NCBI RefSeq assembly: GCF_034424155.1 | Contig: NZ_CP139992.1 | Location: 3,860,012-3,924,011, forward strand | DNA: 64,000 nucleotides | Reading direction: 5' to 3' | Source of the DNA: Hafnia alvei | Lineage (GTDB): Bacteria; Pseudomonadota; Gammaproteobacteria; Enterobacterales; Enterobacteriaceae | Notes under the pieces: generated by a model | What the model was told of the DNA's origin: nothing | What the model saw: the letters and a program-made list of their open reading frames with translations, nothing else | The model's database searches: none | Program-made: the position numbers and the translations under genes | Shown: positions 32,140-41,499 of the stretch, piece by piece | How positions within the stretch are numbered: position 1 is the stretch's first letter | Layout: each line of letters begins with the position of its first letter

Positions 32140-33141
32140 ATGACTATTACCGCTATCGCCGTCGATCCTTCTAACCCGAAAGAATTCACCGTTATTCACC
32201 CACAAATCTCCGCTCCAGCTGATTATGATTTGCTGGTCGATGTTAAAGCCGTCTCGATAAATCCTGTTGATACCAAAGTACGCGAGAACCTGATTAAAAA
32301 TGGGTTGGAGCAACCGCGTGTATTAGGCTGGGACGCCAGCGGCGTGGTGCTAGCCGTTGGAAGCAAGGCCACTGGATTCAAGGTAGGAGATGAAGTCTGG
32401 TACGCGGGTGACATTACTCGCCCAGGCAGTAACAGCACTCAGCAGCTGATCGACTCGCGGATCGTTTCACATAAGCCACAAAGCATGAACTGGGCGCAGG
32501 CCGCAGCGATGCCATTAACCACGCTAACGGCTTGGGAAGGCTTATTCGAACGCCTGAAAGTTCAAGACGCTGATGCCGACAAAACCTTATTGATCATCGG
32601 CGGCGCAGGCGGCGTGGGCTCATTGGCAATTTCACTTGCCGCGTTAAACGCCAAAGTAAAAGTGATTGCGACGGCTTCAAATGCCTCGTCGGCGCAATGG
32701 TGTCTCGATCGTGGCGCCGATCTCACCGTTGACTGGCATGACCTAAAAGGCGAGCTTGCCAAGCACGATATCAAACAGGTTGATTACATCTTCTGTTTGA
32801 ATGATACCGACGGACACTGGGCCGCCATCTGCGATTTAATCGCCCCACAGGGACAAATCTGTACCATCGTAGAAAACAGCCATCCGCTGGATCAATCTGC
32901 ATTAAAAATGAAAAGTGCGGCTCTGCATTGGGAATTTATGTACACCCGCAGCATGTTCAATACGCCAGATATCGCTGAGCAAGGCAACATTCTTCAGCAG
33001 GTGGCTAAGTTAGTCGATGAGGGGAAACTGCAGGGCACGCTCAGCGATACCCTGCACGGCTTCTCTATCGAAAACTTGGAAAAAGCGCATAGCAAAGTTG
33101 CCGAAGGCCGGATGCGTGGCAAGATGGTCATTGAGTTTTAG
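32140..33141 (+). CDS. Zinc-type alcohol dehydrogenase family / quinone oxidoreductase-like protein
   Basis: 333 residues of the medium-chain dehydrogenase superfamily. The N-terminal GroES-like domain has VSINPVDTKVRENL and LGWDASGVVLAVG; the nucleotide-binding site is LLIIGGAGGVGSLAISLA (about 147-164). The structural-zinc cysteines of true alcohol dehydrogenases are not seen, so it is more probably an NADPH-dependent quinone or enal/enone reductase. Substrate unknown. The ribosome site is GGGAG. It is divergent from the LysR gene. Confidence 0.85.
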   Translation: MTITAIAVDPSNPKEFTVIHPQISAPADYDLLVDVKAVSINPVDTKVRENLIKNGLEQPRVLGWDASGVVLAVGSKATGFKVGDEVWYAGDITRPGSNSTQQLIDSRIVSHKPQSMNWAQAAAMPLTTLTAWEGLFERLKVQDADADKTLLIIGGAGGVGSLAISLAALNAKVKVIATASNASSAQWCLDRGADLTVDWHDLKGELAKHDIKQVDYIFCLNDTDGHWAAICDLIAPQGQICTIVENSHPLDQSALKMKSAALHWEFMYTRSMFNTPDIAEQGNILQQVAKLVDEGKLQGTLSDTLHGFSIENLEKAHSKVAEGRMRGKMVIEF

Positions 33142-33186
33142 TTCATAGTTTCAGGCCACTCCCAACGGAGAGGCCTGAATGCCCCA

Positions 33187-34971
33187 TTAACGCTGATGTA
33201 GCTGCAAATGATTATGTTCTAGTATCACCGGATGCGCTGGTACGCTATGTTCCGGCAGGCTACGCATCATGGAGTGACCTTGATTTCCACGCTCTTGCTG
33301 CGGATGCCAATTTGATACACCGCTGGCGTTACCGTTGAAAAGGTTCTCATGCTGCTGATTAAAGCGCGGTACTATTGGTTGCTGACCTTGTTGTTGTCGA
33401 ACCTGCTGTTGTCGAACCTGCTGTTGTCGAACCTGCTGTTGAAAAGCATTCTGCAACGCATTATTTGGCGAAGCATTAACATGCTGAGTATTGGGCTGGC
33501 TCACACGCTCAACACGCTGTTCCACGGAGTTTCTGGTTACGGCGATATGCTGATTTATAGGAGCACGCACCGGCATTGATGATTCAGTACGATTATGCAG
33601 CACAGATTCCGCATTTTGCCGACGCAGCTCAGGCTGATTAGCCGCGGCATGACTCAATGACACCCCATTAGTTTGACGATTAAACACCGCGGCTGCATTT
33701 TGACGTTGCAAGCCTGCGCTGTTCATGTGGGCAACCCCGTTATCAAGCCCACGCACGTTAGCGCGCGGGTCGCTAGATGTCAGATTTGGGTTAGCCGATA
33801 AATGAGTCTGTCCTGATAAAACCGGCTGATTTCCCACTGGTTGATGCAGCGAGCTGAGATCAATTTTATTGGCCGAATTGCCGCCCACGCTGGCCTGAGT
33901 TGTACCAGAAATAAAGTGCTGCGACGTCGCCGGATCGTGATACGGCACGCTGGCGCGATAAGCCGGATTGTGCTGCCATTGAGTCGCCCCACCGATGTTC
34001 CCGCCGGTAATGTGGTTATAGTTATTCACGTTGATATTCACATGGCTGTTATTCACGTAGTTATTACCCTGATGGTAATTCCCGCCATGGCCGTCATCAT
34101 GATACCCATCGTCGTGGTGATGATCGTCATCGTGGTGGTGGTGATCGTCATCATGCCAATCGAGACTGCTAAACAGAGCATAGGTGGTCGCCACTCCGAT
34201 ACCGAACCCGATGCCGGAAACTAAACCATTAGTAAATTGTTCCCCCGGAGGCGGCGGTAGATAAACCGGCGGATAGGCGGGAGTAGCCCACGTGCCATAC
34301 ACCACATTCGGGTTGTAGCTTGGGACATACACAACCTGCGGATTAGTTGGCTCAATAATGATGGTTTGTGGCTGGGACGTCACCACGGTCGTTGATTTAC
34401 CCGGGACACGAGTCGTATTCGCTGGCTGAATAATCACTTTCTGCTGAGCGTTCGACGTGAGCGAGCCATTTTTCTGCGCCGTCTGACGCAATTTCTGCAC
34501 GCTATTCATCACGTCATCTGGCTGAGCTAAAAAGGCATCACCTAGGTTTTGCACCCACTCAGGGTTTTCTCCCATCAACGCTAAAAGCTGCGGCAGCGCA
34601 ACCAGCGATTTCACACTAGGATCCCACGGTTGATTCGCCACCCGCTTAACCGCTGAATCTCCCTGTGCCTTTGGATTATCGCGCGACCACTGAACCGCCT
34701 GAACAACATTAGATGGATAGGTAGATGCCATCAGAATTTGCGCCAACACGGGATCAGGATAAAGCGCGATTGGCGCAACCAATTGATCAAGCTGCGGTTG
34801 AGTAAAGGATTTCGTTACGGCAGCCGACGTTGACGCTTCAGACTGAGTCTGTGCGGCCTGAGGCTGTTGCCACGAAATATACCCATTTTTCACTAATACT
34901 GTACCCGCGACGGCAACCGCACCGACGCCACAAAGCAGCGCAATCACTGACGGTTTAAATGACATATTCAT
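33187..34971 (-). CDS. DUF3300 domain-containing envelope protein, His/Asp-rich
   Basis: 594 residues. An N-terminal hydrophobic segment (about 6-26) may be a signal anchor, followed by an Ala/Gln/Ser linker. The DUF3300 domain (about 57-225) contains LDQLVAPIALYPDPVLAQILMASTYP and VVYVPSYNPNVVYG. Then come a Gly-rich hydrophobic hairpin and, at about 270-300, a run of His and Asp with HHHHDDD and HHHDDG. The C-terminal half is Asn/Gln-rich with many RQNAA and QQVRQ repeats. E. coli YacH carries the same domain; the function is unknown. The His/Asp run suggests metal binding, which is inference only. Confidence 0.82.
   Translation of the reverse strand: MNMSFKPSVIALLCGVGAVAVAGTVLVKNGYISWQQPQAAQTQSEASTSAAVTKSFTQPQLDQLVAPIALYPDPVLAQILMASTYPSNVVQAVQWSRDNPKAQGDSAVKRVANQPWDPSVKSLVALPQLLALMGENPEWVQNLGDAFLAQPDDVMNSVQKLRQTAQKNGSLTSNAQQKVIIQPANTTRVPGKSTTVVTSQPQTIIIEPTNPQVVYVPSYNPNVVYGTWATPAYPPVYLPPPPGEQFTNGLVSGIGFGIGVATTYALFSSLDWHDDDHHHHDDDHHHDDGYHDDGHGGNYHQGNNYVNNSHVNINVNNYNHITGGNIGGATQWQHNPAYRASVPYHDPATSQHFISGTTQASVGGNSANKIDLSSLHQPVGNQPVLSGQTHLSANPNLTSSDPRANVRGLDNGVAHMNSAGLQRQNAAAVFNRQTNGVSLSHAAANQPELRRQNAESVLHNRTESSMPVRAPINQHIAVTRNSVEQRVERVSQPNTQHVNASPNNALQNAFQQQVRQQQVRQQQVRQQQGQQPIVPRFNQQHENLFNGNASGVSNWHPQQERGNQGHSMMRSLPEHSVPAHPVILEHNHLQLHQR
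33396..33440 (-). repeat. 15-bp tandem repeat coding for QQQVR
   Basis: Three exact copies of gtcgaacctgctgtt inside the DUF3300 gene. They encode repeated Arg-Gln-Gln-Gln-Val units and can change in number by slippage without breaking the frame. Confidence 0.85.
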
Positions 34972-35417
34972 TCTGACTCTCCAGAAATCAACATTCTGAA
35001 TGCATAGTGCTGCGCTTAATCACAACGCACGCTCAAACACAGAAACTCAATTAATTAACATGGACCGTTTCAATATTATGTATGACAGCACACTGCAGAA
35101 TTAGTTAGTGGGGAGAAGTAGAGAGAATAGTGGAGAAATAAAGCAGATATTTTTGTCTATATAAATCCGTTAATACACACAATATAAAAAAGGCTATTAA
35201 GTGTATTAAAAAAACATATTAATCAATAAGAAAACAAACACCAAGCAGATTCAAACCACAAATAACACAGAATAAAGCCGCTTAAGCATTATAAATTTAA
35301 ATATAAAAAACAAAGTCATTCAAATAAAGAATATTTCTTGTCGGAGAAACACATACTTAATAACAATAAATCACATAATAAAGTCATGTGGCTCTCAGAC
35401 ATTATCCCCTAAACGGG
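34972..35417. other. AT-rich gap between the DUF3300 gene and nadR
   Basis: 446 bases, very AT-rich (many runs of A with short T blocks), with no gene found. It would hold the DUF3300 promoter on the minus strand and the nadR 3' end. No clear terminator for nadR was seen. Confidence 0.5.
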
Positions 35418-36659
35418 CTAAGAGCGCTCACCGCGCTCTCCCAACATCTGTTTCACCAGATCAACGCAGCGTAAAAAACGCTCGTCGTAGTCGGAGGATT
35501 CGACGCGCACAAATTCCATATTATTTTTTCGCAGCATCTGCTCAAGCAAATCCTGAAACTCGCGGCGTTCCGTCGAAGTTCCTAAACTACGTAGGCCATC
35601 AGCCACCCACGGCGTATTGTTTTCCAATAGAATAATTAGATCAAAGCGATATTCATCGATCAACGCCTGCACAAATGGGTGTTCACGGCCTTCATATTTT
35701 TTGCAAAACGCCTGAGTGGTCACAAAGTCGGTATCAATAAAAGCCACTTTATTCGCATACTTCACAGCAAAATCAATATATTGAGCGTGACCTAAGGCAA
35801 TTTTGTCATAGTCAGAATATTGGAGCGCCATCTCATCGCCGCCAAGGTGTGAGAAGACATAATCGCGACCATATTCCCAAGCGCTGGTAGTATTAAAGAT
35901 ATTGGCTAGCTTATTGACCAGCGTCGATTTCCCGCTGGATTCACCACCGAGGATCGCCACGGTACGGACAAAGAAAGGTTTCACTTCGGTAGGGATATAG
36001 TCCCAATAGCGAAAGGGATCGTGACGGATTTGCCCACCGCTGATGTTCATAAACGAACGCTCAGGATCAATCAGCAAGGTTTCCATGCCAAAGAACTCGT
36101 GATACACCGGCGCATCTTGGCTATCACCCGAGTAAATCACGCTCGGAGTAATCCCGTTTTCTGCCATAAAGGCCTTCATGCCATCGCTCCACACTTTCCA
36201 GCCATGGGGATAAGGCTCAATCCCCTGTTCATCAAAGGAGTGAATACGAATATTCTTTTGATACTTGAAGGTCTGCAACAGCCAGCGAAGTCGATCGCTT
36301 ACCGTTGGCTGCTGTGACATCGCGCTATTTTCAAACAGCTCACGATCGCGCGGTTCGTCATGGCACAAAATCACATGCAGCTCATCAACTTGGCTACATG
36401 CGCGTTGGATAAGATAGATATGGCCCGTGTGCAGCGGATAGAACTTCCCAAACACCACGCCGACGCTTTTAACCTTGCGCGGGAATTCAATATCGAGGAA
36501 GCGGTGAATCGCCTCAAGCTTTTGCGCACTCGGGCTTTTGATTTTCTCGTTTAGCAGTTGGCTTAGGTAGCCTTTGGTCATTCCGCTAGCGTCCGCCACC
36601 TGCTGCAACGTGCAGCCTTTTTGCTTAATGGCGGTTTTTAGATAATCAAACTGCGACAT
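35418..36659 (-). CDS. nadR: Trifunctional NAD biosynthesis/regulator protein NadR
   Basis: 413 residues (E. coli 410). An N-terminal helix-turn-helix (TLQQVADASGMTKGYLSQLL, about 17-36) serves repression of NAD genes. The middle NMN adenylyltransferase domain has GVVFGKFYPLHTGHIYL with its HxGH motif. The C-terminal ribosylnicotinamide kinase domain has Walker A GGESSGKST. It senses NAD, represses nadA, nadB and pncB, and helps take up nicotinamide riboside. GAGG precedes the ATG. The order nadR-radA-serB-smp is as in E. coli. Confidence 0.97.
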   Translation of the reverse strand: MSQFDYLKTAIKQKGCTLQQVADASGMTKGYLSQLLNEKIKSPSAQKLEAIHRFLDIEFPRKVKSVGVVFGKFYPLHTGHIYLIQRACSQVDELHVILCHDEPRDRELFENSAMSQQPTVSDRLRWLLQTFKYQKNIRIHSFDEQGIEPYPHGWKVWSDGMKAFMAENGITPSVIYSGDSQDAPVYHEFFGMETLLIDPERSFMNISGGQIRHDPFRYWDYIPTEVKPFFVRTVAILGGESSGKSTLVNKLANIFNTTSAWEYGRDYVFSHLGGDEMALQYSDYDKIALGHAQYIDFAVKYANKVAFIDTDFVTTQAFCKKYEGREHPFVQALIDEYRFDLIILLENNTPWVADGLRSLGTSTERREFQDLLEQMLRKNNMEFVRVESSDYDERFLRCVDLVKQMLGERGERS

Positions 36660-36675
36660 TCGCGCTTCCTCTGTT

Positions 36676-36706
36676 TATACCCAAAATAATTCAACTGACG
36701 GGTTTA
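36676..36706. repeat. Short remnant of the 127-bp inverted-end element
   Basis: tatacccaaaataattcaac then tgacgggttta: the two ends of the element at 4511-4637 joined, with the centre lost. It lies between nadR and radA. Confidence 0.55.
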
Positions 36707-36745
36707 GTTAACTAAACAAAAGTAGCACAAATGTCGCTGTAATCA

Positions 36746-38128
36746 TCATAAATCTTGCAAGACATCCAAGGCGTCAGACAGCTTTTTCACCCCAAAAACC
36801 TGCATATTCGGCAACGGCTTTTTCGGCATATTGGCATGTGGAACGATGGCGCGTTTAAAGCCATGTTTTGCCGCCTCAGAAATACGCTCCTGACCGCTGG
36901 TCACGGGGCGAACTTCTCCCGCCAGCCCCACTTCACCAAAGACCACTAAATCCTGTGGCAACGGACGATCGCGCAGGCTAGAGACTAAAGACATTAGCAG
37001 TGCGAGGTCTGCGCCGGTTTCCGTCACCTTCACGCCACCGACCACGTTCACGAAAACGTCCTGATCCGCCATCTGCAAGCCACCATGACGATGTAATACC
37101 GCCAGCAAAATCGCTAAACGGTTTTGCTCTAGCCCCACCGCAACGCGGCGCGGGTTTGACATCATCGAGGTATCCACCAGCGCCTGAATCTCCACCAACA
37201 GCGGGCGCGTACCTTCCCATACCACCATCACAGAGCTTCCGGAGGTAATTTCTTCGCCACGGCTCAAGAAGATAGCCGAAGGGTTACTCACTTCACGCAG
37301 CCCCTGCTCTGTCATGGCAAATACGCCCAGTTCGTTCACGGCGCCAAAACGGTTTTTATGACTACGTAGGGTGCGAAAACGAGAATCCGCGTCCCCATCT
37401 AACAGCACGGAGCAGTCGATACAGTGTTCCAGCACTTTCGGCCCCGCCAGCGAGCCGTCTTTGGTTACATGGCCGACCATCACGATAGCCACGCCGCGCG
37501 TTTTAGCAAAACGGGTCAAATACGCCGCCGTTTCACGCACTTGCGCCACGCTGCCCGGCGACGATTGAATGTCTGCCATGTGCATCACCTGAATGGAGTC
37601 GATAACCATCAGCTTCGGCTGCTCTTGTTCCGCGATCAGGCAAATTTGCTCAATGCTGGTTTCTGACAGCATATTCAAGCCCTCAGTGGGCAGGCCCAAA
37701 CGGTGCGCTCGCATCGCGACCTGCTGCAACGACTCTTCCCCGGTGACATATAGCGTTTTCATTTGCTGAGATAATTTACACAGGGTTTGCAGCAGCAACG
37801 TACTTTTCCCCGCGCCGGGGTTACCGCCGATCAGAATCGCACTGCCCGGCACCACGCCGCCGCCTAATACGCGGTCAAACTCAGCAAATCCGGTTGAAAA
37901 GCGTGGCAACGCCTCAAGGCTGATATCCGAGAGTTTTTGCACCTTGCTAACGCCGGCATCACCCGCATAGCCAGACAACCGTTCCGCGCGCGCCACCGCA
38001 GGCGAAGCCGCCAAACGTACTTCAGTAATGCTATTCCACGCCTGACAGGCGCTGCACTGCCCCTGCCAACGTGGGTAATCAGCACCACATTCGTTGCAGA
38101 CAAAGGCTCGTTTAATTGCTTTCGCCAC
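36746..38128 (-). CDS. radA: DNA repair and recombination helicase RadA (Sms)
   Basis: 460 residues from GTG 38128, the E. coli length. A zinc finger (CNECG ... CSAC, residues 10-30) is followed by a RecA-like ATPase with Walker A GGNPGAGKST and the RadA-specific KNRFG motif, then a Lon-protease-like C-terminal domain without protease activity (GGVKVTETGADLALLMSLVSSL). It helps branch migration in recombination. The frame is open nine codons further to an ATG, but AGGAG sits 5 bases before the GTG and the family starts xAKAxKRAFVC. Confidence 0.96.
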   Translation of the reverse strand: MAKAIKRAFVCNECGADYPRWQGQCSACQAWNSITEVRLAASPAVARAERLSGYAGDAGVSKVQKLSDISLEALPRFSTGFAEFDRVLGGGVVPGSAILIGGNPGAGKSTLLLQTLCKLSQQMKTLYVTGEESLQQVAMRAHRLGLPTEGLNMLSETSIEQICLIAEQEQPKLMVIDSIQVMHMADIQSSPGSVAQVRETAAYLTRFAKTRGVAIVMVGHVTKDGSLAGPKVLEHCIDCSVLLDGDADSRFRTLRSHKNRFGAVNELGVFAMTEQGLREVSNPSAIFLSRGEEITSGSSVMVVWEGTRPLLVEIQALVDTSMMSNPRRVAVGLEQNRLAILLAVLHRHGGLQMADQDVFVNVVGGVKVTETGADLALLMSLVSSLRDRPLPQDLVVFGEVGLAGEVRPVTSGQERISEAAKHGFKRAIVPHANMPKKPLPNMQVFGVKKLSDALDVLQDL

Positions 38129-38277
38129 GGAGACTCCTAGAACGGTTTTAGTCACAAATAGATAGGGGGAATTCTAACAGGAGATGGGAGAATATTACTG
38201 TTTTTTTATACAGACTTTGCAGCGATGGCTCCGCTCTTTAAATAAGAAAGAGAGAGGAGAAGATACACCGTGCGTTT

Positions 38278-38309
38278 CTCCCCCTGATAGGGGGAGGCTG
38301 AAAGGGCGG
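38278..38309. repeat. Single hairpin unit related to the 49443 array
   Basis: ctccccctgatagggggagg then ctgaaagggcgg. The stem ccccct / aggggg and the following block match the second hairpin of the array at 49443-50011 (cctccccctgacaaggggga). It lies just after the serB stop. Confidence 0.65.
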
Positions 38310-38313
38310 AAAA

Positions 38314-39291
38314 TTACCGCTCCTCGTGCTTCAAACTCGCACTCAGCACGCACAGCACGCCCATCAAATCAGCATGACGTATAGCCACCGAGGCCTGAGC
38401 ATAGACTTTCGGCTTCGCATGAAACGCCACACCTAATCCTGCCGCCTGAATCATTTTTAAATCGTTGGCACCATCGCCAATCGCAACGGTTTGCGACAGC
38501 GGGATCTCCAATTTCTCGGCGAGTTTTATCAGTGTCTCGGCTTTGTACTGAGCGTCCACAATCGGGCCGATCACTTTGCCGGTAAGTTTACCATCCTTAA
38601 CTTCCAGATGATTAGACACCGCATCCACCAAATCAAAACGATCGCGCAGGTGATCGGCAAAATAGGTAAAACCACCGGAGGCAATGGCCACATGCCAATC
38701 TAACGATTGAAGTTTACGCACTAAACTCGTCAAACCAGGCATTAGCGGCAGCGAAGAGCGCACCGTTTCTAGCACCGAAACATCGGTATCTTTAAGCTTA
38801 CCGACACGCTCACGCAGGCTGGCTTTAAAGTCTAATTCGCCGCGCATCGCACGTTCGGTGACTTCAGAAACCTCTTCGCCCACACCGGCCAGCTTCGCAA
38901 TTTCATCAATGCATTCAATTTGAATCGCGGTGGAGTCCATATCCATCACCAACAAACCGGGCGTACGAAGATGCGGAATTTTACCTAGCGTAGCAATATC
39001 CAGCCCTTGCTCATCGGCCAGCTTTTTCGCCCGCGACGGCAGGTTCCCCGCTAAACGGATCACCTGATAATCTTCAATACACCATGCCGTCACCACCACC
39101 ATGGCTGCACCAAGGCGGCGCTGGAAGGCGCATAGCGCGGTCTTATCCAGATTGCGTCCATACAGAAGCCATCCGGTGTGACCTGCGCGATAATCTAACG
39201 GCATGACTTCGTCGCCGCTGAGAGAAAGGGGTAAACCCGGCCAGCGATAAATTTCTGCTGGCAAATCGCAATAAGTCAGACTGTTTGGCAT
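38314..39291 (-). CDS. serB: Phosphoserine phosphatase
   Basis: 325 residues (E. coli 322). The HAD motif is DMDST with D117 as nucleophile; further motifs are ASGGFTYFADHL and AIGDGANDLKMIQAAGLG. It carries out the last step of serine synthesis. An N-terminal domain of about 100 residues precedes the phosphatase, as in E. coli. The start MPNSLTYCDLP was chosen by family comparison and an AAGGAG site; the frame is open 17 codons further. It is divergent from smp. Confidence 0.97.
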   Translation of the reverse strand: MPNSLTYCDLPAEIYRWPGLPLSLSGDEVMPLDYRAGHTGWLLYGRNLDKTALCAFQRRLGAAMVVVTAWCIEDYQVIRLAGNLPSRAKKLADEQGLDIATLGKIPHLRTPGLLVMDMDSTAIQIECIDEIAKLAGVGEEVSEVTERAMRGELDFKASLRERVGKLKDTDVSVLETVRSSLPLMPGLTSLVRKLQSLDWHVAIASGGFTYFADHLRDRFDLVDAVSNHLEVKDGKLTGKVIGPIVDAQYKAETLIKLAEKLEIPLSQTVAIGDGANDLKMIQAAGLGVAFHAKPKVYAQASVAIRHADLMGVLCVLSASLKHEER

Positions 39292-39402
39292 AACAACAAC
39301 TCCTTGGAAGACTTCATTTGCCACCACAAAACCGAGCATCAAGCTATCCTATCGGTAAGGCTTCTGGCAACATAAAGTGATAAACGTCTTATAGGGCTAG
39401 CT

Positions 39403-40104
39403 ATGGTTAAGGCTAAAATTAAATTCAGGCTACACCGCACCGCTATTGTGCTGATTTGTTTGGCCTTATTGGTGCTTTTGATGCAGGGAGCATCCTATTT
39501 CAGTTTGAGCCACCAAATGGCGCGTTCTGAGCAGGTTGAAGAACTGGCACAAACGCTGGCCGAACAGGTTTCCGATCGCCTCATCCCGTTGATGAATACC
39601 GGCAATGACGATCCCGACGGCGACAAAATTACTCAGATTCTGAATCGACTGACAGAGCATAGTCGTATTTTAGACGCCAGTGTGTATGACGTTGATGGCA
39701 CCATGATTGCTCGTTCCGGCGAGAAAGTGGCCGTTCGTGACAGATTGGCACTGGATGGAAAGCGCGCTGGCAGCTATTTCAATCACCAAATCGTGCAAAT
39801 GATTAAAGCTAAAGATGGCCCAATTGGCTTTCTGCGCTTAACGCTGGATACGCATGTGTTAGCCACGGAATCTCAGCAGGTGGATAACACCACGAACCTG
39901 CTGCGTCTGATGATGTTACTGTCGCTGGCGATTGGCATTATTTTGGCACGCTCACTGCTACAAACGCGTCGTTCACGTTGGCAACAATCAACTTATTTAC
40001 TGACCGCAAATACGCCGGTGGAAGAAGATCCTGACGATCAAAACGATGATGATTCTACCACCGAACGCCCTGACACATTGGAAAAAGAACCGAAGAAACC
40101 GTAA
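39403..40104 (+). CDS. smp: Membrane protein Smp (YtjB), SMP_2 family
   Basis: 233 residues. There is one transmembrane segment near the N-terminus (about 12-32, TAIVLICLALLVLLMQGASYF) and one near 165-185 (LRLMMLLSLAIGIILARSLL), with a periplasmic domain between containing RLALDGKRAGSYFNHQIVQ. Old names call the family hemolysin-like, without support. The C-terminus is longer and more acidic than in E. coli (214 residues), ending in EEDPDDQNDDDSTTE. It is divergent from serB as in E. coli. Confidence 0.9.
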   Translation: MVKAKIKFRLHRTAIVLICLALLVLLMQGASYFSLSHQMARSEQVEELAQTLAEQVSDRLIPLMNTGNDDPDGDKITQILNRLTEHSRILDASVYDVDGTMIARSGEKVAVRDRLALDGKRAGSYFNHQIVQMIKAKDGPIGFLRLTLDTHVLATESQQVDNTTNLLRLMMLLSLAIGIILARSLLQTRRSRWQQSTYLLTANTPVEEDPDDQNDDDSTTERPDTLEKEPKKP

Positions 40105-40119
40105 TTAAGTCTCTGAATG

Positions 40120-40158
40120 CAAAAAGCCCCGCCAAGCATATGCTTCGCGGGGCTTTTT
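40120..40158 (-). terminator. rnpB terminator, shared with smp
   Basis: aaaaagccccgc ... gcggggcttttt, a 12-bp stem with an inner aagcat-atgctt stem. U-runs occur in both directions, so it should stop both smp and rnpB. Confidence 0.92.
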
Positions 40159-40163
40159 AACGA

Positions 40164-40542
<379 letters not shown>

Positions 40543-40567
40543 GCGGCGGATAATAGGGCATTACGCC

Positions 40568-41437
40568 CTATTTGTCACCCTCTGCATTCTCAAGCGCGTA
40601 TTTATACAGCGCATTCTTCTTCACACCGTGAATTTCGGCGGCTAAAGCGGCGGCTTTTTTCAACGGCAGCTCTTTTTGCAGCAGTGCTAATGTACGCAGC
40701 GCATCGGCTGGTAATGCATCTTCATCGGCTTTATGGCCTTCGACGATCAGCACCATTTCACCGCGGCGACGCATATCATCTTCCAATACCCAGTCGAGTA
40801 ACTCACCGACTGGCGCACCGTGAATGTTTTCCCACGTTTTGGTCAGCTCACGCGCTAACACCACGTAGCGGTCGCGCCCCATGACTTCAACCATATCTTT
40901 CAGGCTATCAATCAAGCGATGCGTTGATTCATAAAAAATTAGCGTGCGAGGTTCTTCTAACAAAGCCTGAAGCGTGTCTTTGCGTGATTTTGTTTTCGCA
41001 GGCAAAAAGCCTTCATAGCAGAAGCGGTCGGACGCAATGCCAGACGCGCACAACGCGGTAATTGCGGCACAGGCGCCCGGCAGCGGAACCACGCGAATAC
41101 CCACTTCCCGACAGCGGCGAACTAGGTGATAGCCCGGATCGTTAATCAGCGGCGTGCCCGCATCAGAAACCAACGCAATGCTCTGACCTTCTTGAAGTTT
41201 TGCAATAAGCTGGTCTGCTTTTTGTTGTTCGTTATGGTCGTGCAAAGCGAATAGTCGAGCATTAATAGCAAAATGCTGTAGCAGTAGGCCAGTGTGTCGC
41301 GTATCTTCTGCTGCTATCAAATCGACCGCTTGCAAAGTATCCAACGCTCGCTGGGTAATATCACCGCGATTCCCGATTGGCGTAGGAACGACATACAGCG
41401 TTGCAGCAGAAATTACAGCTTGATCGTCTTGATTCAT
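40568..41437 (-). CDS. rsmI: 16S rRNA (cytidine(1402)-2'-O)-methyltransferase
   Basis: 289 residues, tetrapyrrole-methylase fold. N-terminal [22 protein letters not shown], then [18 protein letters not shown] and [20 protein letters not shown], and GYEGFLP-like [13 protein letters not shown]. It adds a 2'-O-methyl to C1402 of 16S rRNA in the decoding centre. It is divergent from lpoA, as in E. coli (yraL-yraM). Confidence 0.96.
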   Translation of the reverse strand: MNQDDQAVISAATLYVVPTPIGNRGDITQRALDTLQAVDLIAAEDTRHTGLLLQHFAINARLFALHDHNEQQKADQLIAKLQEGQSIALVSDAGTPLINDPGYHLVRRCREVGIRVVPLPGACAAITALCASGIASDRFCYEGFLPAKTKSRKDTLQALLEEPRTLIFYESTHRLIDSLKDMVEVMGRDRYVVLARELTKTWENIHGAPVGELLDWVLEDDMRRRGEMVLIVEGHKADEDALPADALRTLALLQKELPLKKAAALAAEIHGVKKNALYKYALENAEGDK

Positions 41438-41499
41438 TGTTTCATCCGGTTTACCGATTTAATATTGAGCATCTTTGAAAAAACTGCACTGGATACAGT

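Noticed and set aside
33841-34224. 127-codon plus-strand frame opposite the DUF3300 gene, rich in Val, Ile and His
   Set aside because: It mirrors the His/Asp codons on the other strand and has no ribosome site or domain.
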